A DNA stretch of 5,800 nucleotides from Dokdonella_A sp040002595 (GTDB taxonomy: Bacteria > Pseudomonadota > Gammaproteobacteria > Xanthomonadales > Rhodanobacteraceae), in contig JBDUED010000153.1 of assembly GCA_040002595.1 (NCBI GenBank), forward strand, positions 1-5,800. Direction: 5' to 3'. Positions 1 through 5,286 of the stretch are shown here, in pieces. The notes beneath the pieces were generated by a model that did no database searches, was not told where the DNA came from, and saw only the letters and a program-made list of their open reading frames with translations. Position 1 is the first letter of the stretch; each line of letters begins with the position of its first letter. The position numbers and the translations under genes are program-made.

Positions 1-981
1 TTCGGCGCGATCACGCTGGTGCTGTGGATGGGCGCCAAAGCGGTGATTGCCGGCAGCATGGCGGCCGGGGTGCTCAGCCAGTTCGTGCTGTATGCAGTGC
101 TTGCTGCCGGATCGGTCGGCGCGCTGACCGAAGTGTGGGGTCAGGTGCTGCGCGCAGCCGGTGCGCTCGGGCGCATTGGTGATTTGCTCGATACTCGCGC
201 GCAGATTGCACCGCCGATTTCTGCACAGGCGCTGACGAAACCATCGCGCGGCGCGATCCGTTTTGAGAAGGTCGAATTTCGCTATCCCTCGCGTCCCGAT
301 CGCGCCGCGCTGCACGATTTCTCCCTTCAGATCGAGCCGGGCCAGACAATCGCCTTGGTCGGCCCATCCGGCGCCGGCAAGACAACAGTGTTCCAGTTGC
401 TGCTGCGTTTTCACGATCCCCTGAGCGGGCGCATCACGCTCGACGGCATCGATCTGCGTGCGCTCGCCCTGACCGACCTGCGCGGAAGCTTCGCGCTGGT
501 ACCGCAGGATCCGGTGTTGTTCGGAGCCAGCGCGGCGGACAACATCGGTTTCGGCCGCACCGGCGCTGCGCGCGAAGACGTACTGACCGCTGCACGCAGC
601 GCCGAAGCGCACGAGTTCCTCGACGCACTGCCGGAACGCTACGACACGTATCTTGGCGAACGCGGCGTGCGTCTGTCCGGCGGCCAGCAGCAGCGCATCG
701 CGATAGCGCGCGCACTGTTGCGCGATGCGCCGGTGCTGTTGCTGGACGAAGCGACATCGAGCCTTGATGCGCAATCGGAGCACCTGATCCAGCACGCGCT
801 TGAACGCCTCATGCAAAACCGCACCACGCTGGTCATCGCGCATCGTCTTGCCACCGTGCAACGCGCAGACCGTATTGTCGTGATGGATGGCGGGCGTATC
901 GTTGCGCAAGGCACGCATGCCGAGCTGGTGCACGCGGACGGCTTGTATGCCGAGCTTGCGCGCCTGCAGTTTGCCGCCTGA
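1..981 (+). CDS. ABC exporter, C-terminal part (end of membrane domain plus complete ATPase domain), 5' partial
   Basis: The reading frame is open from base 1, so the start lies outside the window; 326 residues are visible. The first ~55 residues are the end of a transmembrane domain (hydrophobic stretch near residues 20-42, then the coupling-type helix VLRAAGALGRIGDLLD). The rest is a complete ABC ATPase: A-loop Tyr95 in FRYPSRP, Walker A GPSGAGKTT (121-129), Q-loop Gln169 (VPQDPVLF), signature LSGGQ (225-229), Walker B VLLLDEA (245-251), D-loop SSLD and switch His281 (AHR). All catalytic residues are present, so the ATPase should work. A single-chain membrane-ATPase layout with DLRGSFALVPQDPVLF-type sequence is typical of homodimeric inner-membrane exporters of the MsbA/lipid-and-multidrug type; GSVGALTEVWGQ before the linker resembles the MsbA-related subgroup. 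The substrate cannot be read from this part. The glycosyltransferase gene follows 20 nt downstream on the same strand, suggesting a shared transcript. Confidence 0.93.
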   Translation, partial: FGAITLVLWMGAKAVIAGSMAAGVLSQFVLYAVLAAGSVGALTEVWGQVLRAAGALGRIGDLLDTRAQIAPPISAQALTKPSRGAIRFEKVEFRYPSRPDRAALHDFSLQIEPGQTIALVGPSGAGKTTVFQLLLRFHDPLSGRITLDGIDLRALALTDLRGSFALVPQDPVLFGASAADNIGFGRTGAAREDVLTAARSAEAHEFLDALPERYDTYLGERGVRLSGGQQQRIAIARALLRDAPVLLLDEATSSLDAQSEHLIQHALERLMQNRTTLVIAHRLATVQRADRIVVMDGGRIVAQGTHAELVHADGLYAELARLQFAA

Positions 982-1001
982 GGCGGGCGCGCGATTCGGT
1001 C

Positions 1002-2741
1002 ATGGACGAGGCCCCGACGGCGTTCCATCAGCGCCTCGCGATCGCATTGGACCTCGCACAAAGCGAACCGCGCGAAGCGGTATCGATGTTGAACGAACTC
1101 GTCCGCCAGTACCCGGCACAGCTTTCCGTTCGTTGCGCCTTGGTGCGAGCGTTGCTCTCGCTCGGCGATATTGAAGCTGCTCTCGCGGCCGCGACGCATC
1201 CGACACTGCTGGATTCCGGCGACGTGTTTGCGACCGTGCTCAGTGAGTTCGCGATCGTCGGCGCGTCGCCTGCACGCGCCATGTTGCTCGAAGCGTTTGT
1301 TCGTCGACACCCCCACGATTTCGCAGCAGTTATCGCCTTGGCTGCCTCCCTCCACGCGCTCGATCGCCCGAGCGCTGCTTTGCGCTGGAGTGACTACGCG
1401 CTTGTGTTGCGGCCCGGCGAGTACGCGCCCCGCGAAATCCGTGCTGCCTCGTTGATCGATCGTGGCGATATTGAAATGGGACTTGCGGCCTATCGCGCGC
1501 TGCTGAGCGGCGGGGATGCACAGACTGCTGCGCGGTATCTGGTGCTGATGCATTACGACACTGCGCTCGAAAACGCGTCACTGTTCGCGGCACAGGTCGA
1601 CTTTGCACGGCGTCATTTGCCGGTGTCCGCACCACCGCTTGCGGAGCGCTCGCGCGATCCGGACAAAGTATTGCGAGTCGGATGGCTTTCACCGCGTCTT
1701 TCGAAAGGACCCGTCGCCACATTTCTCGGCGGCATGCTCGCGTATTTTGATCGCAACCGCTTTTGGCACCTGTTGATCGATCTGGCTCCGACCGACGATG
1801 CCGATGCCCGTCATCTGCGAACGCTTGTTGCCGAGACGCTGGATGCAAGTAGCCTCGACGACGCGCAACTGCTGCAACAATTGCGCGATCTCGATCTCGA
1901 TGTGCTGGTGGATCTGGCGGGCCACTCCACCGCGAACCGGGTGGCCGTCGTCGCGCAACGTGTGGCGCCAGTGCAGGTGTGCTGGCTCGATTGGTTCGAC
2001 ACGACCGGCGTCGGCGCCATGGATGCCTGGATCAGCGATGAATGGCTGACTCCAGCCGATTCGACCCAGCAGTTCTCCGAATGCGTCGTGCAGCTTCCCT
2101 GCGGACGCTTCTGCTACACGCCACCGATCGATTCACCATTGCCTTCGCGCCAAGGTGACGGATCGCTCGTATTTGCCTCGTTCAACCGCTTGGCGAAATT
2201 CAATCCCAAGGTGATCGAAACCTGGTCGGACATCCTGCGGCGCTTGCCTGAAGCGTGCTTGCAGCTGCATGCGCGTCCACTGGAGGAAGCGGAAACACGC
2301 GCGCACATCGCTGCGCGTTTCGCCGCGCGTGGCATTGACGGGACACGTCTGCATCTGGCCGGCGCATTACCGTATGACCAATTGCTTGCAGCGTATCGGA
2401 ACGTCGACATCGCACTCGATCCGTTTCCGTTTTCAGGCTGCACCACCACATGCGACGCGCTGTGGATGGGCTGCCCGGTCGTAACGTTACCGGGCGAAAG
2501 CTACGTCAGTCGCCAAAGTGCGAGTCTGCTCTGGCGGCTCGGCCGCAGCGAATGGATCGCCCACGATCATGACGATTATGTCGAGCGGACAATGGCGCTC
2601 GCGGCACAGGTAAAGTCGTTGCGTGACCAGCGTGCGTACTTGCGCGCTCTGGTTCGCACGCGGCTTTGCGATGCGCCGGCCCAGGCACGTGATTTCGCTG
2701 CGGCACTGCGCGAACTGTGGCGCCGCCGCTGCGACAACTGA
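1002..2741 (+). CDS. TPR-containing SPINDLY/OGT-like glycosyltransferase (GT41 family)
   Basis: A 579-residue protein. Residues 1-205 are helical TPR-like repeats; two copies of a GDIE..LAA motif (residues 55-62 and 155-162) lie exactly 100 residues apart, about three TPR units. Residues ~222-575 are the GT41 catalytic region: RVGWLS (225-230), DVLVDLAGHST with His308, APVQVCWL (322-329), FASFNRLAKFNP with Lys399 (the position of the UDP-contacting Lys of human OGT), and SGCTTTCDALWMGCPVVTLPGE followed by SRQSASLL (478-510), the nucleotide-sugar site. Known members transfer a sugar from a nucleotide donor to Ser/Thr of proteins or act in polysaccharide pathways; donor and acceptor here are unknown. 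No signal peptide or membrane segment is seen, so it is probably cytoplasmic. Oddities: the usual DFxxHPV active-site His is replaced (RLSKGPV, Gly236), and the GYPGT loop reads DWFDT. The ATG at 1002 has only a weak upstream ribosome-binding site; no better start was seen. Confidence 0.9.
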   Translation: MDEAPTAFHQRLAIALDLAQSEPREAVSMLNELVRQYPAQLSVRCALVRALLSLGDIEAALAAATHPTLLDSGDVFATVLSEFAIVGASPARAMLLEAFVRRHPHDFAAVIALAASLHALDRPSAALRWSDYALVLRPGEYAPREIRAASLIDRGDIEMGLAAYRALLSGGDAQTAARYLVLMHYDTALENASLFAAQVDFARRHLPVSAPPLAERSRDPDKVLRVGWLSPRLSKGPVATFLGGMLAYFDRNRFWHLLIDLAPTDDADARHLRTLVAETLDASSLDDAQLLQQLRDLDLDVLVDLAGHSTANRVAVVAQRVAPVQVCWLDWFDTTGVGAMDAWISDEWLTPADSTQQFSECVVQLPCGRFCYTPPIDSPLPSRQGDGSLVFASFNRLAKFNPKVIETWSDILRRLPEACLQLHARPLEEAETRAHIAARFAARGIDGTRLHLAGALPYDQLLAAYRNVDIALDPFPFSGCTTTCDALWMGCPVVTLPGESYVSRQSASLLWRLGRSEWIAHDHDDYVERTMALAAQVKSLRDQRAYLRALVRTRLCDAPAQARDFAAALRELWRRRCDN

Positions 2742-2765
2742 CGACTGCGACCGCGTACTCTCGAT

Positions 2766-3515
2766 TCAGGCAGCCAGCAACGTCGCGACAATTTTTGGTA
2801 CGTTGGCGGTTGCCATCTCGAGATTCGCAAAGATTTCCGGCATGCTGATTTCAACCTCGTCACCACAACCCGCGGCCCAGTTCGCAACCAGCGCAAGTGA
2901 GGCGTATTCGAGATCCAACTCGCGCGCGAGGGCCGCTTCAGGCATTCCGGTCATCCCGACCAGGTCACAACCATCGCGGCGCATGCGCGCAATCTCGGCA
3001 CGCGTTTCAAGGCGCGGTCCCTGTGTCGCGCCGTAGCAGCCGCCATCAATGACGGGCACGGCGGCACGCCCCGCGGCAGCTAGAAGATCACGGCGCAAGT
3101 TTTGGCTGTACGGCTCACTGAAATCGATATGGCGCACTTCGGCCCCCGCCACATCGCAGTAGCTGGTCAGACGATCGTGCGTGTAGTCAATGATCTGGTC
3201 GGGCAGCGCGAGCACGCGCGGCGCCATGTCAGCACGAATACCGCCGACCGCGTTGACGCCAATCACACGGCGCGCGCCAAGACGATGAAGCGCCCAGATA
3301 TTCGCACGGTAGTTCACCCGATGCGGCGGAATCGTGTGGGATTCGCCATGTCGCGCAAGAAATGCAACGCGACGTTTGCCCAGACGCCCGACCACCAGCG
3401 CATCGGATGGCGCACCGTACGGCGTGTCGAGCGCGTGCCGTTCGACTTGTTCAAAACCGGGCAGCCGGTACAGGCCGGTGCCACCAATCAGCGCCAAATC
3501 GATACCGTGACTCAT
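2766..3515 (-). CDS. mtnP: S-methyl-5'-thioinosine phosphorylase (MTAP/PNP family)
   Basis: A 249-residue member of the purine nucleoside phosphorylase 2/MTAP family, expected to split methylthioinosine with phosphate into hypoxanthine and 5-methylthioribose-1-phosphate in the cytoplasm. Visible motifs are the phosphate loop IGGTGL (10-15), TPYGAPS (31-37), LARHG with PPHRVNYRAN (53-72), NAVGGI (88-93), DYT (110-112), HIDFSEPY (129-136), the TQGPRLET signature (164-171) and VGMTGMPEA (186-194). The sequence closely matches the P. aeruginosa enzyme PA3004, characterised as preferring methylthioinosine. Where human MTAP has the adenine-reading Asp-Tyr-Asp, this protein has Asn212-Trp213-Ala214 (NWAAG), consistent with a 6-oxopurine substrate. 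The frame stays open upstream to 3704, but that extension lies inside hpt and has no family similarity; the ATG at 3515 places IGGTG where the family has it. Its start overlaps the hpt stop (ATGA). Specificity is inferred, so a generic MTAP or PNP remains possible. Confidence 0.92.
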   Translation of the reverse strand: MSHGIDLALIGGTGLYRLPGFEQVERHALDTPYGAPSDALVVGRLGKRRVAFLARHGESHTIPPHRVNYRANIWALHRLGARRVIGVNAVGGIRADMAPRVLALPDQIIDYTHDRLTSYCDVAGAEVRHIDFSEPYSQNLRRDLLAAAGRAAVPVIDGGCYGATQGPRLETRAEIARMRRDGCDLVGMTGMPEAALARELDLEYASLALVANWAAGCGDEVEISMPEIFANLEMATANVPKIVATLLAA

Positions 3516-4057
3516 GCATCCACCGCGTAGATGGCCGCGAGATTGCGGCCTTGTTCGTGATAATCCATGCCATAACCAAACACATAGCGATCCGGCACCT
3601 CGACACCGGCAAAATCCGCGCGCAGTCCGGGTACGCCCCGGCCATGACGCTTTTCGCACAGGACGACCAACAGCACGCGTTCGGCGCCCTGCTCCAGACA
3701 CCATTGGCGGATCGCATCGAGAGTGTGGCCTTCGTCCAGAATGTCGTCCACCAGCAGCACGGTCGCGCCGACCAACGAAGTCGTCGGCCGCTTGAGCCAG
3801 TGCAACTCGCCGCCGTGGGTGGCGCCGCGATAACGCGTCGCGTGCACATAATCAAATTGCAGCGGCGCCTTGATCGCAGTCGCGAGCTGTCCTGCAAATA
3901 CGAGCGCACCCTGCATGACGGTGACGAAAACCGCATTTTCGCCATCGAGTACCTCATCGATGTCGACGGCGATGCGCGCGATTGCGGCAACAAGTACCGG
4001 CTGGTCGTGAATTCGTTCGGCGCGAGCGAGCGCGTCGGAAAGTTTCGGTATGGTCAT
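3512..4057 (-). CDS. hpt: Hypoxanthine-guanine phosphoribosyltransferase
   Basis: A 181-residue type I phosphoribosyltransferase that converts hypoxanthine or guanine plus PRPP to IMP or GMP (purine salvage, cytoplasm). Seen: VTVMQGALVFAGQL (45-58, the pyrophosphate loop region), the flexible-loop region around RYRGATHGGELHW (75-87), the PRPP-binding motif VLLVDDILDEGHTL (100-113) with the paired acidic residues Asp104-Asp105, and the purine-binding segment VPDRYVFGYGMDYHEQGRNL near the C-terminus. Length matches the bacterial family. Two starts are possible: TTG at 4063, overlapping the nagZ stop, or ATG at 4057, two nt after it. I chose ATG because an AGG at 4067-4065 sits 7 nt before it but only 1 nt before the TTG. 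The gene lies between nagZ and mtnP with almost no spacing, so all three are likely co-transcribed. The mtnP product releases hypoxanthine, which this enzyme can use directly. Confidence 0.93.
   Translation of the reverse strand: MTIPKLSDALARAERIHDQPVLVAAIARIAVDIDEVLDGENAVFVTVMQGALVFAGQLATAIKAPLQFDYVHATRYRGATHGGELHWLKRPTTSLVGATVLLVDDILDEGHTLDAIRQWCLEQGAERVLLVVLCEKRHGRGVPGLRADFAGVEVPDRYVFGYGMDYHEQGRNLAAIYAVDA
3520..3524 (-). promoter_or_regulatory. Ribosome-binding site of mtnP inside the end of hpt
   Basis: GGTGG on the - strand, 4 nt before the mtnP ATG at 3515 and within the last codons of hpt. With the ATGA stop/start overlap this supports translational coupling and the choice of the 3515 start. 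Confidence 0.4.
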
Positions 4058-4059
4058 TG

Positions 4060-5079
4060 TCAAGCCTGCGCAGAATGGGCGCCTTCGAGCGCGCCCAGAC
4101 GTGCGATGATTTTATCGCGTTGCGGATTGGCGATCAGTGCGTCCCACGTCTGCGCGACTTCGCCTTGGAGGCGCGCGAGGATCTGCGCATCGCACGGCGT
4201 GGCGTCCGCACTCGCCGCAATCGCCTCGTCGACGATCGACGGTGCGCACGCCAGCAGCAGATCGCAACCCGCGAACAGGTGGCCTTCGATGCGCAGCGCG
4301 ATACTGCCGAGGGTTTCCGCCGCCGCCATGCCGATGTCATCGCCGATGACCGCACCGCGAAAACCCAGCTCGCCGCGCAGTATGTCTTCGATCCAGATGC
4401 GCGAATAGCCTGCCGCGCGCTCGTCGACTGCCGGATAGGTGACGTGCGCCATCATCACCGCCTCGGCGCCGAGCGCAATCGCATCGGCAAATGGATCGAG
4501 GTCCGTCGCCCGCAGTTCGTCCAGTGAACGCGGGTCGATCGCATTGTCAAAATGCGTGTCTTCGCTAACCGAACCGTGCCCGGGGAAGTGCTTGATTGTT
4601 GCGGCCATGCCAGCCAGATGCATGCCGCGCACATAGGCTTGAGCGAGTTCTGACGTGATTTTGGGATCCGCATCAAACGCACGTTCGCCGATCGCACGAT
4701 TGCCGCGCGCCAAATCGACGACGGGTGCGAAACTGAGATCCACACCGATAGCGCGCATCTCGCTGGCCATCAACCAGGCGTGTTCTTCGGTGCGCGCGAT
4801 CGCAGCGTGTGGGTCGCGTGCGTACAACTGACCAAGCAGCGCGAGCGCGGGCAAATGCGTGAAGCCGTCGCGAAACCGCTGCACCGGGCCGCCTTCCTGG
4901 TCGACGCAGACGAGAAACAGTTCGGATCGCTGGCTGCGGATATCGTCGATCAGTGCTGTAATCTGTGTGCGGCTGACAAAGTTGCGCGCAAACAGGATCA
5001 CGCCACTGACCTGCGGCGCAGCAAGCTGGACACGGTCTGCGTCGGTAAGGGTTTTGCCGGGCAATCCAATAATCAACAT
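4060..5079 (-). CDS. nagZ: Beta-N-acetylglucosaminidase NagZ (glycoside hydrolase family 3)
   Basis: A 339-residue single-domain GH3 enzyme that removes GlcNAc from GlcNAc-1,6-anhydroMurNAc-(peptide) in the cytoplasm during peptidoglycan recycling. In bacteria with inducible AmpC its product acts as a beta-lactamase-inducing signal; no ampC is visible here. Seen: GVILFARNF (26-34), VDQEGG (59-64), QRFRDGFTHLP (67-77), WLMASEMRAIGVDLSFAPVVD (102-122), NRAIGERAF (127-135), the signature KHFPGHG (163-169), the general-acid dyad Asp174-His176 and the nucleophile region GDDIGM (246-251). These positions coincide with E. coli numbering (His176, Asp248). No signal peptide, as expected. The start is ATG at 5079, because the family begins ML(L/I)IG; an in-frame ATG at 5091 would add MIRT and cannot be excluded, while extension to 5166 runs through a hairpin and lacks similarity. 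Oddities: Pro65 where E. coli has Arg (EGGRVQRF), and Gly246 where it has Ser. Confidence 0.95.
   Translation of the reverse strand: MLIIGLPGKTLTDADRVQLAAPQVSGVILFARNFVSRTQITALIDDIRSQRSELFLVCVDQEGGPVQRFRDGFTHLPALALLGQLYARDPHAAIARTEEHAWLMASEMRAIGVDLSFAPVVDLARGNRAIGERAFDADPKITSELAQAYVRGMHLAGMAATIKHFPGHGSVSEDTHFDNAIDPRSLDELRATDLDPFADAIALGAEAVMMAHVTYPAVDERAAGYSRIWIEDILRGELGFRGAVIGDDIGMAAAETLGSIALRIEGHLFAGCDLLLACAPSIVDEAIAASADATPCDAQILARLQGEVAQTWDALIANPQRDKIIARLGALEGAHSAQA
4065..4067 (-). promoter_or_regulatory. Weak ribosome-binding site of hpt (AGG), decides the start
   Basis: AGG on the - strand within the last codons of nagZ, 7 nt before the ATG at 4057 but only 1 nt before the alternative TTG at 4063. 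It is short, so evidence is modest; coupling to nagZ translation probably matters more. Confidence 0.3.
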
Positions 5080-5144
5080 GGTTCTTATCATTCCATGATG
5101 GCGACGGCCGTGTCTAACTTCTAAGGCGGTGAGGCATAAACGAC

Positions 5145-5166
5145 GTGCCGCATCGCCATGCGGCAC
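5145..5166. repeat. Strong inverted repeat (9-bp stem, 4-nt loop) in the nagZ leader
   Basis: Arms GTGCCGCAT (5145-5153) and ATGCGGCAC (5158-5166) pair perfectly around the loop CGCC. It lies 65 nt upstream of the nagZ start. On the - strand it is followed by GTCGTTTATG, too poor in T for a standard terminator. It could be a terminator for rlmD transcripts, a leader stem or an operator. The stem is visible directly; the role is not. Confidence 0.5.
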
Positions 5167-5204
5167 AGCCGCGTGTCAATTTCACACCGTTGTGCCCGTC
5201 TGCC

Positions 5205-5218
5205 GCCGGATTTCCGGC
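5205..5218. repeat. Short inverted repeat GCCGGA-TT-TCCGGC
   Basis: Perfect 6-bp inverted repeat separated by 2 nt in the rlmD-nagZ gap. As RNA it could form a 5-bp stem with a 4-nt loop; as DNA it is a near-palindrome that a dimeric protein could bind. No assigned function. Confidence 0.4.
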
Positions 5219-5245
5219 TTGAGACGATTCCGACCGTTGCCAAGC

Positions 5246-5270
5246 CCCTCGCTGGACCCCCGAGCGAGGG
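5246..5270 (-). terminator. Hairpin just after rlmD, possible terminator or mRNA 3' end
   Basis: Perfect 8-bp inverted repeat, CCCTCGCT and AGCGAGGG on the + strand, with a 9-nt loop. It begins 16 nt beyond the rlmD stop codon, where an intrinsic terminator or 3'-stabilising stem would be expected. There is no T-run after the stem in the rlmD direction (the following bases read GCTTGGCAACGG), so it is not a classical Rho-independent terminator. Confidence 0.35.
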
Positions 5271-5286
5271 TTCGATCAGGCCGTTA

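Noticed and set aside
1165..1477. GGCGATATTGAA occurring twice, exactly 300 nt apart
   Set aside because: Both copies encode GDIE in equivalent places of the TPR-like repeats, so this reflects the protein repeat and not a mobile or regulatory element.
639..1553. 304-codon open frame on the - strand opposite the ABC exporter and glycosyltransferase genes
   Set aside because: It is antisense to two well-supported genes, rich in Arg, Cys and Ser as antisense frames in GC-rich DNA are, and shows no recognisable motif.
3516..3704. Upstream extension of the mtnP reading frame (63 extra codons)
   Set aside because: The extension lies within hpt in another frame, is Arg-rich and lacks family similarity; the family N-terminus fits the ATG at 3515.
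3362..4408. 348-codon open frame on the + strand opposite mtnP, hpt and nagZ
   Set aside because: It is fully antisense to three genes with clear family motifs, spans their junctions and has a composition typical of GC-rich shadow frames. No domain is recognisable.
5174..5179. TTGACA (- strand) as the -35 box of a nagZ promoter
   Set aside because: At 15-19 nt spacing the -10 region falls in the GC-rich hairpin (for example GCGATG) with no resemblance to TATAAT. A match of six bases alone is not enough.
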